From Chlorops oryzae (taxonomy: Eukaryota > Arthropoda > Insecta > Diptera > Chloropidae), in the NCBI GenBank assembly GCA_020466095.1, contig CM035808.1, positions 71,592,398 to 71,656,397 on the forward strand: 64,000 nucleotides of DNA. The letters are read 5' to 3'. This document shows, piece by piece, positions 55,389 through 64,000 of the stretch. Below the pieces are notes generated by a model. The model saw nothing but the letters and a program-made list of their open reading frames with translations. It was not told the DNA's origin and ran no database searches. A program made the translations under genes and the position numbers. Numbering within the stretch: the stretch's first letter is position 1; the number at the start of each line of letters is the position of its first letter.

Positions 55389-57037
55389 CTAATTTGTCAA
55401 CTTTGGTAACACAACGGCGTCGATCTGATCCTCGAACGTAGATCGAGGCAATGCGAGCATGATGGAACACTCTTTTTTTGCAACTTGGGTGCACTGACCG
55501 CCCATACCGGATACGTTGCACACTTTGGGCGTAGTTGGAAGAATCGATTGGAGCTGCATCCGTTCCGTAATAAATGTCCTTTGAGACCCTTGGTCGAGAA
55601 GCGCTCGCACTAAAAAGCGCTCTCCTTGATGCAATATGTGTGTGAGCGCGGTCGGCAAAAGTACTTGCGCCTGGCTAATCGATACGTGCGCATGTGCTTG
55701 CGAAGTAGAGGATCCGTTGGCGATTACAAAATTCGAAGTCTTCGGTGGCGCGGAAGCCTGCGCCGGATGGCTCGTCGTAGACGGGCCGTCAGCCTGAAGA
55801 GGCGTCGGGGTGGTTGAAGATCCTTGACCCTTTTGTGTAGCCGTTGGATTCGAAAAATGAAGAAGCGTACGATGCAATTTTTTGCACTTTGCGCAACAGA
55901 AGGCACTATTACACTTTGCCTTCTGATGACCAGCCGAAAGGCAGTTGAGACATCGATGGTGCTGCGAAACAGCTTGGACACGTTCGTCGACCGACATATT
56001 GAGAAACACATCACATTGGCGTAGAGGATGGTTGCCGCGACAGAGGACGCAGACTCCATTGGTCCGCTCTTGGGCGAGAAACACGTTCGTCGAAGGCACT
56101 TCGGGTTTTACAGCGGGATGGGGAGCCTCCAATGCATTAAAGCTGGAAAGGCGTTCAACAACTTCATATCGCTTAGTCAAAAAGGCATTCATTTGTGGCC
56201 ACGTTGGCACCTCTCGATGTGACGCCAATGACTGTTCCCAATGTGCGATCGTTTGCGCCGGAAGACGCCTGGAACAGAAATGAACGAGCAGGGCATTCAA
56301 AATATCCACGACTCCATGACTCTTCAGCATCTTGAGGCAATCGTTGACGGTTGTTTGTATGCTCAGGATTCCTTCCGGCGTTTCATCTTGGATAGCAGGC
56401 AGGTCGAATAAATTTTTTAATTGATGATCGACGAGGATGCGTTTGTTCTCATATCGCGCCTTAAGAGCCTCCCACGCATTCGTAAAGTTGTCGCCACACA
56501 GCGGATAGCCTTTAACGATAGCACCCGCTGCTCCCGTCGTCTTGCTGAGAAGATGGTATAACTTTTGCACTGGTGGCAGCCGAGGGTGTTTGACGTTAGC
56601 CGCGGTGAACATGTCTCGAAATGCTGGCCATTCACTATAGCCACCAGCAAAAACTTCAGTATCACACGGTGGTACCCTGATGAAATTGTCTTCTCCATGG
56701 AAGTCGTTAGGTGGAGGGGTCGACCGAGTGCTCGACAGCGGTGGATGTTGGGGGGTGTTTTCTCGTAGCATCTCCTGAAGCTTGGCTCTGGCTATCATCT
56801 GAAGATCGCGACACTCGTGATAACTAATTTCAGCAGAATCGGCCGCATCCGGACTCCAGGCTCCTTTCTCGACCGCTGCTCGATACGTTTGACGCACTTA
56901 ATTCCAATCGTACACCAGTTGTTCGATTTTAAGCTCCAGCAATTGCTCGGTTTGATTCATCGGATCGCTGTTCATAGCTGCATCACACATGCTATTGAGT
57001 TCAGTATCCGCGGAGTTAAAATGCCGTAAGGGATCCA
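55389..57037 (-). pseudogene. BEL copy B gag and protease
   Basis: Matches 48,484-50,132, including the early TAA and terminal TAG. Minor differences: LLHFSNP for LLHFPKP, and SSTSQAH for SSTLQAH. The gag ATG is at 57,035-57,037. Confidence 0.88.
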
Positions 57038-58283
57038 TATTGTTTACGGATGTTGATCAAGAAACCCGATTCTAACGAGATGACTGTCCTGTGTTCAACG
57101 CAAGCTCGGTCAAATTCACCGTAAAAAATGAGAGTAAACTTAAATTATCGCCGGCTTTTGATGTGAACTGGATGCCTGTGTGAAAAAGAGATAAAAACCT
57201 CGGCCGAAAAGGAACAATACAAGTTATAGAACGGCAACCGCAGTGCGTATATGCGACCAATGCCTACCGTAGCGTACCTCAAATTTGTTTACCTTAACCT
57301 TCGCAACACTCCACAAATTTCCTGCAACCCCAAATTCAATTAAAGAAAACCAAATCGTTTCAATATAATAAATAAAATCACCACAAGGTCCAAACTTCAA
57401 TACTTTTATTTATTCGCAAAGGTTTTGTCTAAAATCATCTGTTTTCAAATTCGATTTAATTGCTTTGTTCGAAAAGCAAAGCTTGCATACAAATTTCACA
57501 ACTCCCTGCGTGACCGACTTCTGTATGCAGTGATAGCAGCGCACCAATATCGACGCATATACCTAGGTGCTGTAGAATGCACGGATACGTTACCGACCGT
57601 CAAACAGTTTCTAATTTCGAGCATACACGCTTGGTCGATATATGTTCAATGTTCGATCGCTATCGCAACTTTCGACACACTGTGGCGAAGCTGACCTACG
57701 CAATAACTAGTGTGCTTTTCACGATGCACATATGTATATGTATATATATGTAGGTGTGTCAGTTCGCATGCACGGGCGCTTGCTACGGACAATTGCGCGG
57801 TGTTCTTTGTTCGAACGCACAGCGAAACTCTCACGCAGAAAGAGCAAATAAAGCAATAAACGTAAGGCCCTTCAGAGAGCCGAAAAGAGGGATAAAAAAC
57901 CAATTCGCTCGCCGGCCGGCTCTCTCTCTCTCTTCGTTCTCAACTACCGGGAACGAGAAAATGACAACTAGACCGCACGTCGCCTGGCTACTTTGTTGCT
58001 GTTGTAGTCACACTATTGTGCCTTGCCAAAAAAAAACCACCGTTTACACTGGCAGGCAAACTGGTATGCTAGTAATATGAAGTGCTGTAGTCGAGGGGAA
58101 AGGGGGATCGTCCACGCTTCTAATGCGTGCTATCCTGCATGTGCTGTGACCGCTAGTCGGTGCCCTTGAAACTGTACCGGGGCGACTGAAGGTCAGAGGC
58201 GTGAGGCACGTGGCGCACTTTCTCACTTCCTACTAAGATTGGTCCACCGGAGCCGATTCCAGGCTCCTGGCACGGGATCGCCA
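57038..58283 (-). other. BEL copy B leader and primer site
   Basis: Counterpart of 50,133-51,373. The primer site is at 58,266-58,283. The TCTC run near 57,922 is two repeats longer than in block A. Confidence 0.75.
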
Positions 58284-58285
58284 AA

Positions 58286-58711
58286 TGTTGAAGTGAGGGA
58301 GAGTAAGAGCCAACGTACCTGTTTGTGCTGACGATGAAGTTTCTCGTAGCGGCTGTGATGTTGGGTTGGCGGTTGCACGGCGCGAATGATATTTTTTGTT
58401 CACAATTTTGTTTGTTTTTGAAAAAAAAATAAGGATTATATTTGGCCTTCGTGGCAAATGAAAAATGTAAATGAAATTGGCCTTCGTGGCGATGGAAAAT
58501 GTAAAAAAAAATTATGTTTGGCCTTCGTGGAGATTTTTGTTTTGTTTTTTTTTTTTCACTTAAATTTATATTTTTCCCTTTTTTTTGTAAGTTCAGTTCA
58601 CGAATGAGATTTGGTTTTTTTTTTTTCTTTTTTTTGCGTTTATATTTTGAATTTTAAATTTTAAATACTGCGAATTTGCGGAGCGGCGAATGAAGAGCGC
58701 GTTAACGACCA
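58286..58711 (-). repeat. BEL copy B 5' LTR
   Basis: 426 bp, essentially the same as 51,376-51,801 except for homopolymer lengths. Same right flank (AAGAAGGGTGACG), as expected for a segmental duplication rather than a new insertion. Confidence 0.9.
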
Positions 58712-59024
58712 AAGAAGGGTGACGAGCCGTCGCTGGAGTTCGAGCTGTTGAACCAGAGAGAGAGCAAGGTTTCGTTAAAAAAGTTCTTATTAATGGCTCG
58801 TCTCCATTGGGGCTACGGCGAAAACCGGACACTCTTTTTCTACTGTCCGCGTCAACAGTACTACTGACAAATTATGCCCTTCGCAATGCAAACCGCTACA
58901 GACAATTAACATTGCTTGTCATTGCAAAACCACCAATAGTGGAGACAAACAATAGACATATTATTGACGAGGGAACCATTATGAAGGCATTTATTTTAGT
59001 ACGTCAATAGCAAGAGACATTCGT

Positions 59025-59101
59025 GTGCCTATGGTGGCTCAATGCTAGAGTGCTTGCCTTGAGCTCTGAAGATTGCGGGTTCAAATATCGCGCGAGCACT
59101 G
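59025..59101 (+). repeat. tRNA-like SINE head, block B
   Basis: Duplicate of the head at 52,115-52,191. Confidence 0.55.
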
Positions 59102-59408
59102 TAATTTTTTTTTTGTTTATTTTTTTATTTATTAACTTTTTTTAAAGTAAATAATAGTTTAAAAACTAAAAAGCTTTCAGGAAAAATATTTATGGTAACA
59201 AATTTAAAAAATTTTCATTCCAAGACATGATTTTTTGAAAGACTTTAATGCATATTATTTGCTTTTTCATCCCTGAGCGTAGGATTTGTTTTAGTTTAAA
59301 TTATTTTTAAATTAGTTTTCATAACATAAATGCATTGACCTTAAGCCGGAAGAATAGATTAAATCATTTTTATACATCAAATATTACCCGCTTTTTCATA
59401 TTTTCATC

Positions 59409-59487
59409 CGCCTTCGCTGTGGTTTGAACCGGGAACCTTCGGACTGCTGGGCGAGAACGCATGCTCAATGCTATTGAGGCCCCTGAG
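59409..59487 (-). repeat. tRNA-like SINE head (minus strand)
   Basis: Minus strand: A-box-like CCTCAATAGCATTGAGCATGC and B-box CCCGGTTCAAACCAC. It resembles the reverse of the preceding head in its A-box region (TCAATGCTA), so the two may be related, about 350 bases apart in opposite orientation. Confidence 0.5.
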
Positions 59488-60730
59488 ATGTGTTCAACAA
59501 ATATGTTAAATGAATGAAATCTAGCTGTAGAAACCTCGTTGATTGTTTCTATCGCATACACTGCAGCAAAAACTCACAAAAATTAAATATATAGACTTCT
59601 TGTTGACATGGATGACAGAGACGAACCATACCTATTGACTCATTGAAGACATTGGGTCATGTGCCGACAGGCTTCCTGCTATATGAGAGGTGGGGTGGGC
59701 AATGTGAATGTATGCAATTTTTGCGATTGTAATGGATACGCGTAAAAGCTATTTTGTTGATAATTCGGCAAAGAACTGAATGTCAGATGCGAGCAGGGCT
59801 GCCAGTAAGAGAAGTCGCTAAACAAACTAAAATACCTCTAAAACAGCCAAATTTTTTATCCAACTGGCGAATTAATTGCCAACATTACCATTACGGCTCA
59901 CATGACTTCTACAATTTATATTTTCAAGCTTACTTCCTTAATTTAAACATTCATGCAATCAGAGTATATACCATGACCTCCTTACATTTCCTATTTTTTC
60001 CAAAAATCCTTTTGGGATTTTTCGTTGGTTTTTTGATATCGGAAAATTTGGAAAAGGGGTTTTTTTCTCGGCAAAATGTGGCACCACTAAGCAAAAACCG
60101 GACTGTCCCGTATGTGTGAAAGTGCAAAAGCTCATCATGTGTACATGTGAAAGCTCTTCGCTCGCGAGCTCAAGGCGTGCCCACCTCTGGACTATATGTA
60201 TTGACTATTCTCAATAAGGGCGAACGAGATGTCGGATTTCGGTTTTTGTTTTAGTGCGTACAACTGGACAACAACAAAATACACGCATTTCGATTCTTAC
60301 CCGAGACGGTAGCCTGAGAGAAAAAGCTCTTTAAAAGCTTTTTCAATTTTGGAATCTCTTGTTATATCGAAGCTCTTTGCAACAGCGGAAAAAATTCCGA
60401 CGTTCCGCTTTCGATGTTATCGCTCAGAGCGCTGAAAGTTGGGATGGGCAATAAACATCGTATACCAAAACATCGATGTTTTTAAAACGATATATCGAAA
60501 ATTTATGCCGATATTTTTGCTCGGCGATATATCGTACAACGTGTACTTTTCCCGACATCGAAAGCGATATTTTGTATATGTCTCTAGTTGTAAACATGTG
60601 CTTCACACTTATTTCTCTTAGATATAAAGCGGCATTTTAATCGTTCATGTCTTATATTATCGTATCATATCTTATCATTCCATCTGAGAACTCGAAAACG
60701 TCCTTTTCTACACTCCAATTTTGTCTAAAA
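59488..60730. other. AT-rich stretch, no gene recognised
   Basis: No supported reading frame. CGATATATCG-type palindromic words cluster at 60,440-60,570. A 121-codon frame at 59,754-60,119 has no recognisable features. Confidence 0.4.
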
Positions 60731-60736
60731 TATGTA

Positions 60737-60887
60737 CAGTGTACTCTGTCTTAAGCAACAACCTACGGAACCGAAAGATCTGTCTGCTTAACAGAGGTGC
60801 TCGCTTAAAAGGACTAGAAATCCTGAAATCTGTCAGTTTAGAGTAGTGTCCGCTTAGGACGGTTCTCCTTAAGCAGAAGGTACACTG
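60737..60887. mobile_element. 151-bp MITE with CAGTG ends, pogo/Tc1-like
   Basis: TA at 60,735-60,736 and 60,888-60,889. Ends CAGTGTAC and its complement, continuing imperfectly with CTTAAG on both sides. The inner phrases GCTTAACAG and GCTTAAAAGG are typical of pogo-type MITEs. It is non-coding. Confidence 0.65.
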
Positions 60888-60890
60888 TAC

Positions 60891-61629
60891 TTAGGGTTGC
60901 CAACTTACTAAGGGCAAAATAATGTATAAGTTTTTTTAGTACTTAAAAAATAAAGTATTTTACTAATATATAAAGTATTTTTAAATTCATCCTTGTATTA
61001 ATTTAAAAACAGAACAAAGCAAATGTTTAAAAAAATTTAAATAAATAACATGCTTTCATACTGCCATAAATTCAATTGAAATTATCTCATACACCGAAGT
61101 ACTAGTAACTGACTAGGAGACTAACTTTTTTCTTCTTAAATATACACTTTTTACTGTTTGCAGAACATTGTAGTTGTTCTATGATTTGTTTCACCTGTTT
61201 ACAATAATAATCAACTATATATTTGAATAAATAAGTATGTACTTAAGTAGCCAAAATTGCGATTTTTGTGATTGAGCATGTAGTCAATCTCAAAACTGTC
61301 GAAACCCTCTATAACGAATTTAAATGGAACTGAAAAATAAAATCCTCGATGAGAGAATTTGTTGTTAGGAGAAAAAAGGCAATATAATGTAGCGAAAAAG
61401 CCTTGAGAAAGTTCGCTGTAGAGAGAAATTTGTTTTAGAGGAGGTCGTTATAGAGAATGTCGACTCCATTTATTTAGTTCAATTAACTACATTATGTATG
61501 TGTGGTAAAAAGCTGTATATATAAAAAATAAAGTATTTTAGGATACTTTATTGTTACATGAAAGTATAAAGTATATCGATCAGAAATAAAGTAGATTACT
61601 ATATCATATAATATGGTTGGTAGCCCTAA
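60891..61629. mobile_element. 739-bp inverted-repeat element with 6-bp duplication
   Basis: Ends TTAGGGTTGCCAAC and the complement of TTAGGGCTACCAAC, 12 of 14 matching. CTGTAC is duplicated at 60,885-60,890 and 61,630-61,635. Interior is AT-rich with repeated AATAAAGTA words and no coding sequence. It abuts the right end of the 151-bp MITE. Family not identified. Confidence 0.6.
61298..61464. repeat. Short inverted-repeat insert inside the 739-bp element
   Basis: Arms at 61,298-61,317 and 61,444-61,464 share TCTATAACGA in inverted orientation with partial matches outward (GTCGA). It could be a nested MITE; the ends are not certain. Confidence 0.4.
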
Positions 61630-61635
61630 CTGTAC

Positions 61636-62172
61636 TGTATTTTAGTACAATAGTCATTTTTAATTGGTATCTATAATGTCGATATATCGAAAACTCGATA
61701 TTTCTCCCCAGATAGTATGGTTTCAATTTTGATGCTTGAGGCCTTTTACATTATGCTACGGTTCCACTTATGCATTACCGAACCCTCATTACGGTAATGA
61801 AGCAGATAATGAGAAGTGGTTCCACTCTCATTTGAGCGTGTTTTCATTATCTAAACAGCTAATTTCATTTTCTCTCATTTATTTATTTGACATTTCGGAA
61901 ACAATTAATTTCGCATAAAAACAAAGAAATGGATGTAAGGAATTTGTCTGCTATTTTAATAGCTCACGAGGAGAGTGTTGCTAAATGTTGCTAAATGTAA
62001 CAAAAACCATAGATGATAGTTCCCATCAAAATGTACGAAAAATTAAGAGAGCTGCGCTGCGCAATCGCATTCGAGTTTGGTACGTATGCTCGAATGGCTA
62101 TCTAAAAAGAAAACGAAGTGTTTGGTCCTTTGTAAGTAAAAAGAAAGTAATAGCCTTTTTACCAGGGAATGA
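61636..62172. other. AT-rich stretch with small palindromes
   Basis: No gene recognised. Around 61,765-61,835 there are inverted CGGTTCCACTT and ATTACCG words that could form hairpins. Confidence 0.35.
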
Positions 62173-62298
62173 AACCGTTACCCCTACCGTTACCGTTACC
62201 TCTTAAATACCGTTTCGCTTTGATTACCCTTACCGTTACCGATATAAATACTTAGCTACCTTTACCGTTACCGATACCTTTATAGCTGTGTTACCGGT
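62173..62298. repeat. Imperfect ACCGTT minisatellite
   Basis: TACCGTTACC-type hexamers recur at least ten times over about 125 bases with interruptions. Length is variable and no coding role is seen. Confidence 0.7.
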
Positions 62299-63056
62299 AA
62301 AATTAAAAAAAAAACACACAAAAAACTAGCTTACCTGCAAAAAGGCTGCCAACATGTGCCCCAAAGTCTATACTGTAATAAATAGAGACAAGAAACCTAG
62401 TGCAAATGTCAGCAGTATTTCCAGACGGTGTTGGTATAAATGCGTAGGTTTTTTGTCGTTGCAAGGTCAAAAAATATTGATGTAACGGGCGTAGGCCTAA
62501 AAGTGAGTACTAGAAAAAAGTTCGTTCATTATATCATATATTGAACCTTCATTGTATCTTCTGGTAGATTCCCCCTTCCTCGTCAGAGGAAACATAAAAA
62601 CCTCCTGTTTTACATTCAATTATGTCATTAAATATACAAACCTTCCTTTGAAACGAAAACAAGACCCCGACCTGTTTACCTTTTGTTTCAATTCAGTGAA
62701 TTCTCTCGGTGCTCTATAAAAAAGGCAAAAATTGTCCTTTTAGGGTAGTATTCTTTAACCTAGCTGAAACTTTTTGGAGGTGAAATCTTTCAAAGGATGG
62801 GCTTCAGGAGAGTTTAAAGAAGGTTTATAAAGTTTGTATGACATTTTTTTAAAAATTCAAATAAATCAAAGACATAAAGTTGAACTGGCATGAGGACTGT
62901 GACTATGAAAATATAAATCAGTAAATTTTAGCTCTTGCAAATTAAAGGGAGTCATGTGCGATAAAAATTACAAAACTATTTTATTTCAAAACAAAATTGA
63001 TATGTGGGAATCACTTGTTCTGAAAACATGTCTTCAGAAATTGTTTTAAAAAAACG
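62299..63056. other. AT-rich stretch, no gene recognised
   Basis: No supported coding region. If the exon at 63,057 is real, the part just left of it would be its 3' UTR, though no strong poly(A) signal on the minus strand was noted near 62,900-63,000. Confidence 0.35.
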
Positions 63057-63231
63057 TTAATTGGTGTTGACATCGAACGGTCCAATAACGTCACCAAAGT
63101 CGTTGATATCTATATCATCCACGTCAGTAATATGCTCTTTAACTTCAGGGCAGCTGCGACACCGACTTTCGTTTACTCCGTAGTTTACACAGGTCGACCC
63201 AATACACTCACAACAGCCGTCATGAAACCAT
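63057..63231 (-). CDS. Possible terminal exon, Cys-rich zinc-binding C-terminus
   Basis: On the minus strand a good acceptor (TTTCTTGCAG, ending at 63,232) is followed by 175 bases open to TAA 63,057-63,059. The product begins WFHDGCCECIGSTCVNYG and ESRCRSCPEVKEH, six or seven closely spaced Cys plus His, then an acidic tail (DVDDIDINDFGDV). WFHDxC is the kind of ending seen in PHD/RING-like fingers. No upstream exon with a matching donor could be fixed to the right, so it may be the end of a host gene, a transposon protein or a remnant. Function not assigned. Confidence 0.4.
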
Positions 63232-63241
63232 CTGCAAGAAA

Positions 63242-63806
63242 GGATATAAGGTGGGTTGAAAAGGCAAGCAAATCTGACAAAATAATAATATTTCCAAATG
63301 CCGCTTTTGTCGTCACATCGAGAAACTTGATTACACTGTTTAAGCTTGAATTAACTGTTCATGCTCAACAGGCATTTCAAAAGTAACTCGCAGAGCAACC
63401 AAGCGTTTATCGGGTTTAAATACATCACATATTTAATGGTATAATTAAATTTAAGGATATTTTCTTCCTTTCTCAGAAATTGAAACTTGTTCGCCATTAA
63501 ACAAACGGTGTTTATCTTATTGAAAAACTAATAAATTAATTGAAATAATGTAAAGTTTGAATAAGAAAAAGGTTGGGAAATGGAAAATGTCTGTTTTATT
63601 TATATGTAATATGAATTTTTTATATTATATCTATGTACAGATGCATATAACATGTTACATTAAGCATTGGCATATACTACACAAAAGAAGGATAGGATAT
63701 AAGATTCCGATATGCGCAGATTTAGCTTTTATCCGAGAAACTGTCACGGTTTTGCTGGTGCTGTCACAATGTTGCGTAAATTCTTAAAAATATTTTTGTG
63801 TAATAA
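63242..63806. other. Region right of the possible exon
   Basis: On the minus strand a short protein-like phrase (VFKPDKRLVALRVTFEMPVE) occurs near 63,370-63,410. It could belong to an upstream exon of the same gene but is closed by a stop. Otherwise AT-rich. Confidence 0.3.
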
Positions 63807-63808
63807 TA

Positions 63809-64000
63809 TTAGGTGTAGTAAAAAGAAATCCATTATTTTTGCATTAAATTGAGGGCTTTATTTAAGATAGTTAGAATGACCCGATTTAGGTCAAATATGC
63901 GCCGTTTTGTTCGATAACTTGTTGCCATTTTAAAGGTAATTTCATTATGCCTCTCTCATAGAAGCCCTCGTTCCTATTAGCAAAAAATTGAGACAGTCGA
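63809..64000 (-). mobile_element. 3' end of a mariner transposon, truncated by the window edge
   Basis: TA (63,807-63,808) followed by TTAGGTGTAGTAAAAAG, a mariner-style terminal repeat. The transposase C-terminus reads out of the right edge on the minus strand (63,886-64,000): FFANRNEGFYERGIMKLP then KWQQVIEQNG, matching the mariner C-terminal pattern F-Y-x-x-G-I-x-x-L-P-x-R-W. The visible frame ends in a normal stop. The rest lies beyond the window. Confidence 0.85.

Larger units (their letters stand above)
52255..59165. repeat. Tandem duplication, block B
   Basis: 6.91-kb copy of block A. The joint at about 52,255 connects the AT-rich end of block A (TAGTTTAAAAA) to mid-pol sequence (ATTGGCGTGAG), with one shared A. 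Block B lacks ORF3 and a 3' LTR, so its BEL copy is truncated at the joint. Unique sequence resumes after 59,165. Confidence 0.9.

Noticed and set aside
46573..57037. Long plus-strand frames opposite the minus-strand BEL genes, for example at 48,224-48,487 and 55,129-55,392
   Set aside because: They are antisense shadows of well-supported gag and pol frames and show no independent motifs.
59754..60119. 121-residue plus-strand frame as a gene
   Set aside because: Composition follows the AT-rich background; no domain, splice or poly(A) support.

Overview
This is eukaryotic, AT-rich, intron-bearing insect DNA, most likely from a higher fly (Diptera). The one recognisable host gene encodes a casein kinase II catalytic subunit that is nearly fly-identical by eye. 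Jockey, LOA, gypsy and BEL/Pao retroelements fill most of the rest. I cannot fix the species; a tephritid-type fly with a repeat-rich genome is a reasonable guess.

Layout. 1-583 is a copy of part of the ORF1 of the LINE at 2.1-6.7 kb. 584-2021 is a 295-bp satellite with an inverted junction; each unit carries a hammerhead-ribozyme-like motif. 2.1-6.7 kb is a Jockey-clade LINE on the minus strand. 6.74-11.6 kb is a decayed LOA-like LINE on the minus strand, with a 129-bp piggyBac-type MITE in its RNase H region. 12.29-12.67 kb is a hAT MITE and 12.82-14.44 kb is a dead Tc1-family transposon with 231-bp inverted repeats. 17.31-18.75 kb is the CkIIalpha coding exon. 20.1-22.6 kb holds fragments of transposon genes, including an I-like LINE interrupted by a 581-bp MITE.

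24,570-43,583 is a gypsy-type LTR retrotransposon (511-bp LTRs, AGGC target duplication). A BEL/Pao element with an env-like gene (30,674-39,432) is inserted in its pol. Downstream of the gypsy integrase, in the same open frame, lies a complete classical protein tyrosine phosphatase domain with HCxxGxxRT, KNRY and WxD motifs. This is the most unusual feature of the window.

43,787-51,801 is a second, minus-strand BEL/Pao element with an extra zinc-knuckle/arginine-rich ORF3 whose ATG overlaps the pol stop. A 6.9-kb block of this element plus flank is repeated head to tail (45,384-52,254 and 52,255-59,165). 59.2-64 kb is AT-rich sequence with small inverted-repeat elements, a possible Cys-rich terminal exon on the minus strand and the 3' end of a mariner at the right edge.

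How it works together: there is one apparently functional host gene in a nest of retroelements inserted into one another. Most element genes carry stops or frameshifts. The phosphatase ORF, the Jockey ORF1 and the BEL ORF3 are the longest intact accessory or element reading frames.
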